Positions 24,651-38,103 are shown, counted from the first letter of the stretch. The stretch is 64,000 nt of DNA from Cyrtodaria siliqua (GCA_037043455.1 JAWPHD010000138.1:460001-524000), one strand, 5' to 3'. Program-made: numbers and translations. The notes: a model not told the origin generated them from the letters alone.

Positions 24651-26345
24651 GCTTTCTTTAAAAGTCGAGTCGCCCCCTCAGTTTTAAACGAACAGTTAAA
24701 AGAATATACTTCTTTCTGCCTGTTAAACGTATATCAGTTTATCGCTTTTTCTGATTTCGAAAATTAACTCTGCAACGTATATTGCTGCCATCATGATTTC
24801 ATTTTCCGATACACCGTTGCAACATTGTTTGTTAAAATAAATTGGGCACTCTGACATTAACCCAAAGCATGTATAGATCAAACATTTAGTGTAAAATACA
24901 TAGACACATACATTTTAAATATATGTGTTTACATAACGAAATTATTTAATTGTTTCTGTAGCCGGTCGTCTTTCTAAATGAATATGAATGTTGCCGTCTT
25001 GGGTCGGACGGCCCTGTTACTTAATTAGTACTTGTCTCCGTTTATTGAAATTCAACATATATACAGAGGAGAGATGTAGCTATATGATTTTGTTTTCAAT
25101 CTCGCTTCTAAAATGACGAAATAAATCGATTTAAATAAAAGGCGCATTCTCAGCAATACACAAAGTATTGTGTGTACGGGTGGAGGTGGGGAAGCCAACG
25201 GGGTTGGAGGGATACAGTCATACTACCGTAATGTTGCTCTCATAAATACTGTGAACATACTACATCAATAATCTAACAACTACTGAACAATGCTGAAATC
25301 GATTTATCTTTATAAATGAATTCATAATTCCACAATTTTATTCCGTGCTAACATCGATTTGGAACGTCGATTCGGCGCGATTACGGTGTACTTCGTTAAT
25401 TTTCGGGGGGAAAAGTACTTGCCTCCGTTTTTTTTTATATTTTACAGAGGAAAAATGTATTTACGCGTACATGCTTTTTTTTCTTTCTAAAATGATGAAA
25501 TAAATCGAATTGATTAAAACTGAGCATTCGCAGCTATATACAACTTAATCAATACGGTATGGGGGGTGATGGGGGTGGGATGAGGGGCGGGGTTGCAGGG
25601 ATACTACCGTAATGGTGTCCTTGAGAAAAACTGTGAACATTCTACTCGAATAATTTATTAAATACAGAACAATGTTTAAATCAATATATCTCTTAAAAAG
25701 GATTTCATAATATCATGGTTTTATATCCCGCGTGAACATTAACTTCGAAAGGCGATTGTTCATATTTTAGCGAATACGGTGTACTTTGTTAATTTTTGGG
25801 AAAAAAAAGTACTTTTTTCTGATTGACTTTAAATTTTGGTTTTTAATAGTAGACATGTCAATGAACACTTTCATAAAAAAAAATTCATTCTCGCTGTTGA
25901 AACTTCATTTTTTTGCTTTTTTTCCGGATTCAGAAAATTAGCACTGCGACATATATTTTCACCATTCTCATTTCCTTTCCCGACGTACCGTTGCAATTTG
26001 GTTTTTGAACACTCCGGCATAAACCAAAAGCATGTATAGATCAGAAATTTAATCTGGAATGCATGGATACATACATTTGAAAAATATGTATTGAAATAAT
26101 GGATTTCATTTCTTGTGTACCCGGTCGCGTCTGTAAATGTATATGCATTATGCCATCTTTGAGTCCGTGGGTCATGTTAGTTAATTTTGGGGAAAAAAAA
26201 GTACTTGTCTCCGATTTCATTAAAAATTTGCATATGGACAGAGGAAAGGTTTATCTACGCATACATGCATTTGTTTTTATTCTCGCTTCTAAAATGACGA
26301 AATAAATCGATTTTGATTTAAAAGCGCATTTTTGGCAATTTAAAC
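24650..26345. repeat. Tandem array of about 391-bp units in two types
   Basis: The junction phrase AAAAGTACTTGTCTCCG recurs near 25028, 25413, 25805 and 26198, a regular step of about 391 bp. Units ending with TCTAAAATGACGAAATAAAT (type B) start at 25022, 25413 and 26195. The units at 24650-25020 and 25806-26190 (type A, with AAAGCATGTATAGATCA) match each other. The order is A-B-B-A-B with strong divergence, hence an old satellite-like array. Confidence 0.75.
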
Positions 26346-26640
26346 CGTAAAACAACCTAAATTCATCCCTTTGAAAAATACCTTTAACTATTAATGGGAA
26401 TTACACGAAGTGTACGCCAATTATGTTCGACCAATGTAGTTTTTGAATATTATTACTTTAACAACGATCTGTGATTGTGTTTTGTTATAATCACAGTTTA
26501 TAAATTAGAGGTGTATAAATCTGACCAGTGAAAATTTTCCCAATAATGTCATTTTGTTATCGATTTTATCACGTGACCTTGTTTAATAAATATTACTACG
26601 CCATAGGGCTGGCGTTCCTACTGATAACATACAGTACTGA
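26346..26640. other. No gene seen
   Basis: AT-rich noncoding sequence. GATCTGTGATTGTGTTTTGT faces TTATAATCACAG nearby, forming a short hairpin. Confidence 0.4.
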
Positions 26641-27270
26641 AATGCCTCGAATTTTCAAAGCGGAACTTCAATGCTATTTTATCTTCACCTGATCTTTGCC
26701 AAACTTTACCAGAAGTTTGATATCAATGAAACCTCGGATAAGCCAGATTGGATCAGTAACAGCGGAGTTATGGCCCTTGATTTAGTTTAACATGCTGTAT
26801 TCTGCCTCGTTAAGACGACAGGGTCTTCATTTTTCATATGAATTTACCAAACTTTACCAGATTACATATAGTAAAGAAACTAACAACCCCACTCCCCCAT
26901 ATAACGGCAAAATTACTCTACAAAACCTTTTAGCAAAACTCATGTCCGGGTGTTCAGGTAATATACCAATGTATTTGTACCGATAACATATGTTTTAAAA
27001 TTTGACTGTTGCTGGCTAATTTAAAAAAGCTCGGACATGTTTGAAAACTAGTCAATCATCGGAATTGGCCCTTGATTTAGTTAAACTTCTGTATGTTGCC
27101 TCGTTTAGATGATATGGTCTTCAGTTTACATCTGATCTTTACCAAACTTTGCTAGACTGTTCATATCAATGAAAGCTCAGATAAGTTAGGCTATATATAA
27201 TATATGCAGTCTGTAATTCCGTCCATAATGGCTCCTAGACGACAGAAAATATTTTCTTCATATTTTGAAT
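26640..27270. repeat. Dispersed repeat A, tandem units
   Basis: Three diverged units carry CTGATCTTTGCCAAACTTTAC, ATATCAATGAAA, CTCGGATAAG and AGTTATGGCCCTTGATTTAG, as at 9470. Confidence 0.7.
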
Positions 27271-28300
27271 ATATTACATATGACCCAAAGGGGTGCAGAA
27301 AGGTTTCGGATTTAGGCTACGCCACTGGGGGCTCTGTAGAGTAATCGGGACGAAAATTACAAACAATGCAAATGTGAATGAATAAGATATGGATTTGATT
27401 CTTGTTTTATATGACTGGAAGCACAACATATATAAAACCGAGTACCCCCGCTGGATTATCGGATCAAAAACACAAAAATCTTGTCCAAATGTGAGTGCAT
27501 TTGATTCTAATTTGTGACTCGGGGCACAACATATATAAACCAGATTATCTCCTCCTGCTTAAAGGGGCCCCTAAACAGGGGTACAACTTGAGGGAACTTG
27601 CTGTAATCTCTGTGTTCAACTGGCATTTTGCTCAATACAGAGAATAGGGTTTTGTCATAAGTGCTACAACTAATTTCCTTTCTATGAATTGGAAAATCAT
27701 ATTTTGCGTCCTGGAAATGTACATATTAAAATACGGTTATATATGCAATGGGCCTCCATAGACTTTGCTCTGGTTTATATTTTATCTTGGTCATTGCGTG
27801 GACAAATAAAAAAAATACTGTAATACATTGATACTGCCATATCTGACACTTTCTCATCCCCTACCCACCCAACCACCACCAGCACATAGTTACTCCATAC
27901 AGCCAAATAAAGCGATACAGGCCCTCTTGGGCCTTTTGTTTTTCCTTCATTCGTGGGTTTAAATATATTAATGGTGCAATGATATCAAAAAAGTTAACCT
28001 GTAAGAGCAATTTGCTTTTAACTTATCAAATGAACTTATCAAATGACTATTAATAATAATTTAAAAATACGCAAGCTATTTGTAAAAACTAACTGAGCAG
28101 AGACGCACACACATTTATTTACTAATAAATAAAACAATCGAAATGAATTATTTTGGAGTTCTTTTGTAGATGGAATCATCTTTACTTTTATGATATATAG
28201 TTTTACATCACGAATAGGATGGACTGTATACTGAATCAGATTATTTGGGATCAATTCTGTTATTTTTTATTCATTAAAGCAAATGGTACTAAGTATACCA
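27270..28300. other. No gene; internal duplication
   Basis: GCACAACATATATAAA with flanking GTGACTCGG/ATGACTGGA phrases occurs at about 27420 and 27528, a duplicated 110-bp unit. The phrase GGCCCTCTTGGGCCTTTTGT at 27921 resembles the end of the mollusc-type block at 53.7 kb. Confidence 0.5.
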
Positions 28301-28390
28301 TATTCTCAAGAAGTCCCAAACGATCAGTGGATATAACGTCTGACTGTAAAACAGAAGTACATGTGTTCGAGACCCGAAAGACACAAACTT
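28300..28390 (+). repeat. tRNA-like SINE fragment
   Basis: AGTGGATATAACGTCTGACT and the B-box-like GTTCGAGACC are spaced like a tRNA head, but arms do not pair well. Confidence 0.4.
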
Positions 28391-29755
28391 GAATTGTTTT
28401 GACAATTACAGGGCTACCTGTGTACAGGTACGATGTGCACTACTGGATATATATGAGTCCAATGTTTCTCTGCATCATATGAGGTGGTGACCATGATGTT
28501 ACAAATACAGATATGCATACAAACAGCATACGATCAAAGTATAGCTTGCTCATTTAACAAGAGCTGACGACACCAGATGGAAAACTATAAAGCCAAAGAA
28601 AAGCATTTTACCTACCCAATTTAATGCTGAACATCCAGACTGCCGCCGATAGTGCGTTTTTTTCTGTTATTCAAATGTATTTTAGGGAATAGTTATAATC
28701 TCGTATACGTTAATGTACATCTATAGAACAGTTTGCTTTACTGTTAGATCCGTTTTTCTAACTCTTACTACCTTCTGTAAAGCAGTTAGAAATTTAGTTT
28801 ATCTAGTAGATGGAAGCAATCGTGGGCGTATGTTCGTTTGTGAGAACTCCTTTATTATCATGATAATAGTTACTTATTTAGCACATATATGAATGTCAAA
28901 CAAATTATCGCAAATATGATTTTAGATGAGATCTAAGTCAACCATAGGGCTTGTTATGAGAATTATTTGAGGCATTATCGATATATTACTTACTTAGTGC
29001 CGGCATTTAGTATACCTTATATGGCTTAACAGTACTACACTGGCGTTATACAATGCGACATTCGTATCGTCTTGTCGCTACGACCAGAAATGTTAAATAT
29101 GTCTGACAGTGTTTATTTGTTTTTTTAAAGAAGCTAACCCGTCAAATAACTTAATTATATTAAATTAATAAATCGTTAATCAAAACTATATCCAGGTGTT
29201 CAGGTCAAATATTAAAAGTATATGTGCCTATTAAAACTATAGGTTTATACGCGGGTTCTTAAAATACCCGAGATTGCATATTCGTAAAATGAATCATGAG
29301 TTGGTAATTCTTAATCGATTGTTCAATTTCGGGGTTCGGTCTGGCTGGTTAACAGCCGTTTATATTGTATATCTAGAGTTTGGATTCTCAACATATGTAA
29401 GTTATATACATATACCTCGTCGTCAGTAGGTTTGTAAAATGTACCTGTTGATGGCGGGATAGAAACTTTAAACGTTCGTGAATAAATGGTAACCGTCTCT
29501 TCAGAACTTTGGACTTACAATAGTATAGACAATTAAATGGTTAAACGTTTCCTTTTCAATATCAGCCATAAAATGGCAAACGTATTGGAACCTCTTGAAC
29601 TACAAATAAAATACATAATTGCAATATTGTTTTTCGCTCAACTGGTCGAATATCAGGCAAGCTTATGGGATGCCGAGTTATCCGCCACCGTCGTCCTTCA
29701 GCCTTTAAACGTTTTAGTTGTTGACACTCCAGTACTTTAATTTTGCATTTAATAT
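28390..29755. other. No gene seen
   Basis: Noncoding by inspection. Confidence 0.4.
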
Positions 29756-30190
29756 CTACCAACATGTGTCAGAGTCTTTATATCAATGAAAGCTCTCTTC
29801 TGAAGTTAGAAACAGCTATATCGGTTTAGTAACATCAGAGTTATGGCCCTTGATTTATTGAACAATTCCATATTATATTCTGACTTGTTAACATTCTAGC
29901 ATCTACCCATTATATTTAAACGTTACCAACCGTTGTCAGTGTCTTTATATCAATGCAAGCTCGGACATTTTTGCAATCAGTTACATCAGTTTAGTAACAC
30001 CGGAGTTATGGCCTTGTATTTATTGAACATTCTATATTTGGCTTCGTTAGCACTTTTCTTCCTTTTGCATTAGATCCTGACTAATCTGTGACAGCGTGTT
30101 AATACCATTTAAAGCTCGGAGTACGGCAACGAGACACAATAGAGTTATGGCCCTTGCATTAATAAAAACGCTATATTTTTCTTGGTTAAC
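29755..30190. repeat. Dispersed repeat A, tandem units
   Basis: Three units contain TATATCAATGNAAGCTC, a TCGGTTTAGTAACANC phrase and GAGTTATGGCCCTTG, homologous to those at 9470 and 26640. Confidence 0.75.
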
Positions 30191-30460
30191 GCATTGAAAT
30201 GTGGACTCCACTCCCACTCCAAAAGAAGAAAAGCGCGGAAACGTTTTTTTACCACATTTGACAGAATATGTTTAATAAGCTTATGATTACTGGAAAATGT
30301 TTCGCAATTAAAAATGGTTGAAATACGTAGATCAAACTTTTCCGAATTACTATGCGACAGTTTTAAAGTAGGTTAGTCAACGCTATATGATGCATTTACT
30401 TAAGAATTTGCTCACTTACGTACACGTACTGGGTTAGTCCTACGCTAATATTATAGAATA
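30191..30460. other. No gene seen
   Basis: Noncoding spacer. Confidence 0.4.
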
Positions 30461-30770
30461 AATACTGAAAAGGGGATCCCTCGGAAGCAACAAACACAAA
30501 CAAGCGATATAAGTAGCAGATTCCGTTATATTGAGTCTGTTCATGAGAGGTAATGTGTAGTGCTATTCTACTTTAAAGCCACAAAGATTGGGTTAGACGA
30601 TCCCAAAGGACCAGTAAGTAATAAGCACACAGCACTAAACAAACGCTAATGCGAATGTCAATAAATACTGAAAAGGAAATCCCTTGGAAGCAACAAACAC
30701 AAACAAGAGATAGTAGCAGACTCGGTTTTATTGAGTCTGGTCATGAAAGGTATTGAGTGGTGCAACATCT
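30460..30770. repeat. 100-bp duplication, about 200 bp apart
   Basis: AATAAATACTGAAAAGG, GGAAGCAACAAACACAAACAAG, GTAGCAGA and ATTGAGTCTG occur in the same order from 30460 and from 30660. Confidence 0.8.
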
Positions 30771-30799
30771 TTCACGCCTCCTAGCTCCTAGCGATATTC

Positions 30800-30885
30800 T
30801 CAGTAAGTGTGCCTGATTTCTCCACCAGGATTCGAACCTGTGTCTCTCTTCCCGAAGGTAAAGGATGTTGCCTTACATCACAGAG
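30800..30885 (-). repeat. tRNA-like SINE head
   Basis: The minus strand has the B-box-like CAGGTTCGAATCCTGGTGGA; the rest of a tRNA fold is not convincing. Confidence 0.45.
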
Positions 30886-33465
30886 ATTTTTCAGCAGCAC
30901 AAACCAAGTGTTGAAATATAAAATCAGATCCACAAACACTTATTAATTAAATTTATTTACAAACCACCACCCACACCACAAGTGATTTTCTTATGATTAA
31001 TGCATCGACTTATTTAATAAGTGGTGAAGAGCAGTAAAATACAATAGCATTCGCTTTATTTACAGCATAACGACCCTTAACACATGTCTAAAACACGGTA
31101 AAAGCTTGTTAGAGACAACATGAGCAAAGCTACAATAAGGTCGAATGACCTGGGTACGAAAGTAATAATTTTTCAAAGGCCTCGTTTTTTATTAAAAACG
31201 CTTTTTTAAGCCCGTTTTTTTTTAGCTGAGATCCTATTTAAATTGTTCTGCATAACATTCCACCAATGGGATGAAGTATCTGGGAACACAACATTGAAAT
31301 TATTTTTTTAATTTTCGGAAAATGCTTGGGACGGAAGTGTTTTTTTTCAACCACCTATGTTTTGGGTTTCGAGTGTATTTTCGACTAGATTTCCTGTTGA
31401 TACACTGTGAGATAATTATTTTTTATTGAATTCCAGCAAGGAAATAAACAATACATGGGTAAATGCAAAAATATTTGGATTTTTAAAATTTCCGTTGACC
31501 CGCGAATTCTGGTTATGGTTATCAATGTCTCTTTAAAAGAGGGAAAATTAACGCAGAAAGGAGGGAAATATGGTGTGCCAAGTTGATTTGAACAAATTTG
31601 AATCGAAGAGTAATTGAAAATCACTTACCTTCATTTCAAAAAATCGTGTCCGAAATGCTGGAAAAATTGCCGATATTGAAATACAGTATGGCGGCCTTGA
31701 TTTATGGACTACTCTATACTAATGACGTCATTATGCAAATGAGCTAGCGTAGTGATACAAGTTAAATTGGACGTGTATGTTGCCTGTCTGACATTTGTGG
31801 TTTTATTACTATAGACTTGGGGCCGATGGCCCCAGCCTAATAATACCTTGACATATTTCATAGGGTGTAGTATATGGACAACGATGTGGATTTCCCCAAA
31901 TTTACAATATTTACGAGCCAACGGCGAGGAGCTGGCAGACCCTTTCGCGGTAACACGGGCTCTAACTGGCTGCCTGCGAGCCGGCAGCGAGAAATCATGT
32001 GTTTTAAAGGTGTTTTAACACCTTTTAACACCCTTAAATTCACACTGTTTAACACCTTTGTAGTATATTTGGTTGGTGCAATTTGCTTTGACGAATGCAA
32101 AGCATTTGATTGTTCAGTTTAGAATAACTAGGGGTTAGGGGTAGTGCAAAGATAGACAATGCTCTAAATTTAAATGAAAGGAAGTTAGAGAATAGTAGTT
32201 ATTCTGACAGTGTCACTAGGTATAACATACTACAAAACAGATAGAGAATCTGTCTCAGCTCGCTGGTTATTAAATCATGTTTGAATGAACCAAGTTGCTG
32301 AGACCAGACTTTAGATATATGAAGTATAGAAATTTAGAAATCGCTGAACACGATAAATACAAAACTATTGCAGTTTCAGTTCGATTGAGACTGTTCATGA
32401 ACGATAGTAAAACATGCTTGCTACTGTTCACGCCCTCTATCCCAGTGTTGAGCAAAACTCAGTATTTATAATGTCAGTAGTACGAAAAGTTGAGCCTTAC
32501 TGAAGATGGTATGGTATGCACAACCGTTCAGCTTTTCAAGGCGTTATTTTCAACAAAAAAAAAGGTAGATCACATAGATCTGTATTACATCTACGTTTGT
32601 TCTACACAGAATTATAGATTATTAGATGGTAATTTTCATATCTGCTCCCCCGATATCCGCACAAAGACTCCTATATCTGCCCGGGAGCGTTAGCTTGATG
32701 AAGGTTGAGGGTGGATGGGGGCAGATATGAAAATTGTCACATAAACTTATCACATATTTTCTAAAGATAAAAAAACAACACACCCGTACACTGCGTACAC
32801 ACAATCCTGCTACTGCATATAAACTATATTTTAAAAAAGGACCAACGCATACGTACAACGTTTACAATTGATTCTTTATTCAATATTTAAAGTACCATGA
32901 ATATGATAGCAAAGCTTATCAGGGCGTCTCCATCTATTCTAAAGCTAGAACAACGTCCGCTACACTGTCTGATTTTCCGCGGTTGTTTTAAACTCAAGTT
33001 GCTGTCTAGGAATGAAACAGTTATCAATTTTGCATATATTTTCTCAGAACCTGGACATCTCTGCATCTATCTTCCTTATGACATGGAAAACCTTGACAGA
33101 GGAACAACTCACCGGCATTCCCAAGCCATTCGTGGAACAATTTTAATTCACGCAATGCATAGTTTTTCCAAATATTAGGGTTTTCCGTTTCCGGATTAAC
33201 TAATTTATATGGTCTTAAGATTTTTATGTTCTTCAATGAGACAATCTGGCTCTAAAATTCGTTCAACGAGTGACTCGCCTCGTCCACCTTGCTAAACTGC
33301 GTCGATAGCAACACTGTTGTTGCCATGTAACTGCTTTTTAGATTTGAACATTGCTTTTCTTATTGTTTTTAATAATCTTGATATTAAAGAACATTCTTTA
33401 AAAAAAAACATGGGACTAAAAGTATCATCGTAACCAACCTGTTGATTTACCTTTTATCTAATGTT
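30886..33465. other. No gene seen
   Basis: Noncoding by inspection. At 32007-32056 an AACACC/GGTGTT cluster gives short hairpins. Overlapping open frames on both strands at 31858-32122 and 32897-33236 have no recognisable domain. Confidence 0.4.
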
Positions 33466-33550
33466 TAAATGTAAATCAAGTTTTAATGATTACATATGCA
33501 ATTAAACATAAGTCTAGTTTTAATGATTACATATGCAATTAAACATAGAT
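33465..33550. repeat. Two tandem copies of a 43-bp unit
   Basis: AGTTTTAATGATTACATATG followed by CAATTAAACATA occurs twice in direct succession. Confidence 0.9.
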
Positions 33551-33629
33551 GGCCATTGGCCAACGTTTTAGTTTTAGTCTGGCATAATTTCGAAACAATC
33601 CTACATCCTACGATTTGACCTTTTGATGA

Positions 33630-33662
33630 GCTTGACAATGAGTCATTGTCAAGCTCAATAAG
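33630..33662. repeat. Perfect short hairpin
   Basis: TGAGCTTGACAATGA faces TCATTGTCAAGCTCA with almost no loop. Confidence 0.8.
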
Positions 33663-35383
33663 GTTCTTATCATTATGAGTTTGAGGTTTATTGAATGCAC
33701 AACGTTGAAGTTAAAGGAGCCATGAAAGCCCAAATAGTTTTCGCGTAACCGATATAATATAGGTTATTGCATTTGTATTCGTCCTGCGCCAAAACAACGA
33801 GTTCCAAGTTATATTCAGCCATACAAATTCAATAACCTTTTTATTGTATACTTTCATATTGATTTTGATCAATGTTAATTGTATGACTATTAATTTTCAT
33901 TGTATTTGTGTTATTTTTATAGCTTTTGATGGAACTCCTATCTTGCCATTCAGTTTCATTTTGTGTGGATGATTATTTTGCGCGAAAACGACGTCGACGT
34001 CGGATGACGTCATTAAAAACATCAAGCGATTTTCTGAAGTTTGTTTACCATTCGATAACGTTAAAAACAGTGGGTGAGTGACCATTTCAATTATTTTATC
34101 AAATTTTGCCATAGAAGGTTGAAAAAAAACTCGTAATTTTTTGTTGACACTATAGGAAGGATTCCGTTATTTTTATTTGAAAGTAGTTCTTTGTTTCTAT
34201 TTCGCGGCTCTAAGCAAGCACGAGAAAAAGTTCCCGTGCAATATCAATGCGTGCAATATCGCAGAATATTGCACGCTTAGCTCAATGCGAACTAAACGGG
34301 ACAATATGAAAGTATACAATAAACAAAAGTATAGCACCGACTGTTTCTATCGTAAATGTGCATAGACATTATGATAAAAAGGATCAACAGCAGAGTTACT
34401 GCCATATTACTTGTTTTTGACTTGAAGCAAGACATATACTTTAATTATAACAAGATGGCGGGCGATGTTTGGCTTGATAGGATTGTAAATAAATTAATAT
34501 AATATTAATACACAGACGGAAAGAGGGTAAGTAAGCATTTTGTATATATACCCAACATTGACAATGTCTGTCGAGAACAACAGAACGTCATTTGGGTAAT
34601 TTAAAATATTTTTTGTGATATGTTTAAACTATACTCGTTTAAAAATAAAGGAATGGACTAGAAGTTATAATTGAAGTTGTAAACTGGAATATGGATACGA
34701 CTATTAAAATGCATACATCGCTGAAATGACACATTTTTTACATTAAAATCCTAAAATAAATTCGGGACAAAAATGACAGAGATATGACGCCCCATATCAC
34801 GTAGTGTAGTTTCTGAAAACGTTCAGAACTGTCTAATAACGGCGGATATATCCAATGTTAAATGTAAGGACATTCTTTTCGTGATATGCTTTTTTGTATC
34901 CATTTCCGTTCAAATTAAAATCGGTTTTCGGGTTTAAGTAGTTTACAAGTGTCTCTATCCAGTGATATTTGCATTTCAAAATTACGATATGCACTGTGTC
35001 ATACCCCACGACTTCATTGCACGATTTTAACACTGACTCCTACGCCATTTACGATATTATTTCTCTGTTTTCGAGTTTAACAACGTGTTCGGCTTTTAAA
35101 GTAACACAAATATATCGTTCCCATGGTATATGCATTATAAAATTACGACGCCCATTCCATTGTTTAACATCATTTATCAACTCTGGTCCATTTATTTTTG
35201 TACCGAATTTGTATCAACAATCATTATTTACAATTCTGTTCACCATCACAAGTATGATTACAGTGTCGGACAGTAATACGCAACCACCTCAACAACGGCT
35301 TCATAGCGGCTATTTATTTTTATACATCATCAGTTATAGATAAATATATTTCGGTTAGAAACTAGCGTGTAGCCTTTTAAGAA
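33663..35383. other. No gene seen
   Basis: Noncoding. A short hairpin GCGTGCAATATCGCAGAATA with TTGCACGC lies at about 34248-34276. The 124-codon open frame at 34969-35343 has no recognisable motif. Confidence 0.4.
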
Positions 35384-35625
35384 ATAGAATTCCCGTTAAC
35401 GGAAATGCATTTTCCGATATCGGAAATTAACAATACCGATATGAGGAAATACAATTTTCGATATCGAAAATAAAATCTTATTTCCGATATCGCAAATTGC
35501 ATTTCCGATATCGAAAATGTATATTCCGTAAACGGGAATTGTATCTCCGATATCGAAAATAAGAAGATTTTATTTTCGTTAACGGAATTTTTATTTCCGA
35601 TATCGGAAATTGGTCACAGAAAATA
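35384..35625. repeat. Palindromic GATATC satellite, cluster 1
   Basis: About ten units vary around TTTCCGATATCGGAAAT, each itself a palindrome. Spacers of 3-10 bp are mostly AT-rich. Variants keep the symmetry: TTCGATATCGAA, TCCGTTAACGGA and TTCCGATATCGAAAAT. Substitutions appear as matched pairs in the two halves of a unit. Confidence 0.9.
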
Positions 35626-35967
35626 AATGCTCCCTGAGGCGGAAGCTCTCCTAGCGAATAGTTGGGCGGTAAAGCCATGGCACAAAGCATGAAATAGGCC
35701 GGCAATATTGCACTTCGTGCGCTAGAAAATGCATCTATGGAGCAAGATGCAGACGACTTCGTGTAAGACGTGCGAAGAAACTTCCGGAGAAGTCCAAGGA
35801 CAATCAGCATAATAAATTATTATTTTAATTATCCTCTCTCAGATTTGTTAAAATATCTAAAATGAAATGATTAGTTTTTACCGCCGTTGATCCGAATAGG
35901 ATATATCATTGGTTTATTATTATAATCGGGTATTGGTGTATTGTGATTAGTTGCTTCGTCATGACCT
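35626..35967. other. No gene seen
   Basis: Noncoding spacer between satellite cluster 1 and the tRNA-like element. Confidence 0.4.
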
Positions 35968-36045
35968 GAGGCGCGGTAGCCCAGTTGGTAGAGTGTTGGA
36001 CCGAGGCAAACTCCGTAGGTTCGAGTCCCGGTCGGGTCACAGTTT
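35968..36045 (+). repeat. tRNA-derived SINE head
   Basis: A perfect A box (TAGCCCAGTTGG) and B box (GGTTCGAGTCC) are present, but the acceptor and T stems placed by these boxes do not pair. This suggests a tRNA-derived element or tRNA pseudogene and not a working tRNA. Confidence 0.6.
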
Positions 36046-36461
36046 TGTTATGTGTGACTTAAACTGAGTTCACATCCGAGGATATGCCCATCGCCACATC
36101 GTCATAGGGTTGCAACTGTCTATTACGCCCATATGTATACATCTGACCAATACGTTTATTTGGGTTGAAATCTTACAACACAAACTTTCCTATGTAAGTA
36201 GCGCGCCTATGTATATCAACTTGTGACATACTAACGTCTACTGAGAGAGAAATCGATAAAATAATTCTACATAAAATAGCAAGTCGGATGCTCCCCCACC
36301 CCACCCGCTCCGGCCCCCACCCCAGCCCACCATTAGCACACACACACACAACATGTACACACCTGAATCCGCCACTGGTTTTAAGCACATACATAGGATG
36401 CTGAATCCGGAACGAGGCTGTAGGGAGGCGTTATTTATTTAAAAATAATCGCATTATTAGA
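36046..36461. other. No gene; C-rich and CA-repeat patch
   Basis: A C-rich stretch at 36291-36330 is followed by (CA)n at about 36336-36351. Confidence 0.5.
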
Positions 36462-36755
36462 CAATTATTTTCGATAAAGGAAATTGTATTTCCGTTACGG
36501 GAATTGTATTTCCGTTATCGAAAATTGAATTTCCGATATCGGATTTGTGTATTTGATTTCCGTTATCGAAAATTCTCTTTTTCGATATCGAGAATAGGTT
36601 TTTCCGATATCGGCAATATCGGAAATTGGATTTGGAATACAATCACCGATATCGGAATTACACAATTTCCGATATCGGAATTACAATTGTCGATATCGGA
36701 AATACAATTACCGTTAACGGAAGATGTAATTCCGATATCGGAAATTGACGAATAA
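36462..36755. repeat. Palindromic GATATC satellite, cluster 2
   Basis: It is built from the same units as the cluster at 35384, with about twelve palindromes such as CCGATATCGG, TTCGATATCGA, TTCCGTTATCGAAAA and CCGTTAACGG. Copies are separated by short linkers including TTGNATTT and AATACAATT. The repeat accounts for the open frames seen on both strands here. Confidence 0.9.
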
Positions 36756-38100
36756 AAACCACTTTGGATTGCCATATATATCATTGGTTCTGTCATTGGT
36801 TCTGTCATTGTATTACAATCAATTTTATTATATCTCACATAAAACGTCCATACTAAATCCCCATAGACAACACTTTGTAATTTCTTACTACCTCACGCGA
36901 GGGTGGTAGTACAGGGTGATAACAAATCGCAGGGTGATAGTAAAAAAAGTATCACATGCGCAGCTTTGATGCGCGTTGGTGTGCGTATTGTTTCGGTGAC
37001 GTCATCGGCTCAATATGGTGAAATTGCTATATTTAGCTCATCATAACTTCAGAAGTACTTTACCAATTTCAATAAACTATCAGTCATTTTCTTGGTTATG
37101 TTATTTGCAATCCAACGACATAACCTTCATAGCAACGTTTTGAATAAAAAAAAGTTTTTGAAAAAGAATATCCGGCAAAGTGAAATCTGTACTTAAAATG
37201 GACTTTATTTTGGCCCGAGGGGATTTCGGTATAATAAAATAAATATCAATTCATGACAGTGTGATAGTAAGAATGTGATATTTATATAATAATGCATGGT
37301 CGCCTAGTTGAATCTGCAATTGTCGCTGGAAGGTTTATCACATTACCAGAAGTTAAAACCGCCAATAAATATAATGTATCTGTAGTGTTCATAACTCTAT
37401 TTCATTTTACCAGGATAAGAAACAGGAGATAATTCACGTTGAAATACGTGACAAAACAGAACCCCTAGAGTGTTCTGCATTACTTGTATGTTTTAAATGA
37501 TGTTCTCGCTCTGTTTTGTTACTTTTACATGGAAGCAAATGGTCTGGATCTTACGGGGTAAAGCAGTTTGTCTTTTTCGCAACACGCCGTATTCTATATA
37601 TCAAGACAGCATTTCTTCCGCGTTCGTGTGACTTCTATTGTCACATATTTCGTTCTAGAGAAACTGGAACATGATAATTACAAAAAGCTTGTCTTCCTGT
37701 TCTAAATCCTCATTATTGCTACCAGAGTGATAAACACCTCAAGTGCATCCAACTGAATAAAGCTGGGGGTGAATGTATATTCACCCGCTTCAACACTAAA
37801 GGAATTGCGGTTGACGAATTGATAGCATGTTCGGCTCTGAATCAGGAGAGTATGAGGCTCACCGACGCCACTGTGCCTTAGTCTCATCCGTGTTTCATCT
37901 TTTCGCCGTGAATGTTTCGACTTTTCTTTCGTTCATGAAACTTAACCCGAAACGTTGCATTTTCGTTCTTTCGTTCTTTTGCGCTAAATGTTTCAAGGTT
38001 TCGTTTTATTCGAACCCTAAACTATTCAACTATATGTACATCGAACCACGCAATTATATGTTTCGTTAGTTCGTTATTTTGTTCTTTCGCAAAAAATCAG
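36756..38100. other. No gene seen
   Basis: Noncoding by inspection; T-rich TTCGTTCTTTCG phrases at 37920-38095. Confidence 0.4.
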
Positions 38101-38103
38101 CCA

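Noticed and set aside
31858..32122. Opposing 80-codon frames
   Set aside because: Overlap on both strands over the same DNA with hairpin AACACC repeats and no domain.
34969..35343. 124-codon open frame
   Set aside because: No recognisable motif, composition like flanking DNA, and no splice context.
35968..36045. Candidate functional tRNA gene
   Set aside because: A and B boxes are good, but the acceptor and T stems set by them do not pair; read as a SINE or tRNA relic.
17475..36755. CRISPR-like arrays (regular short repeats)
   Set aside because: Repeats are contiguous or have short AT linkers without unique spacers, and the genome is animal.
36504..36838. Overlapping frames on both strands rich in DIGN and FRYR peptides
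   Set aside because: They translate the palindromic GATATC satellite.
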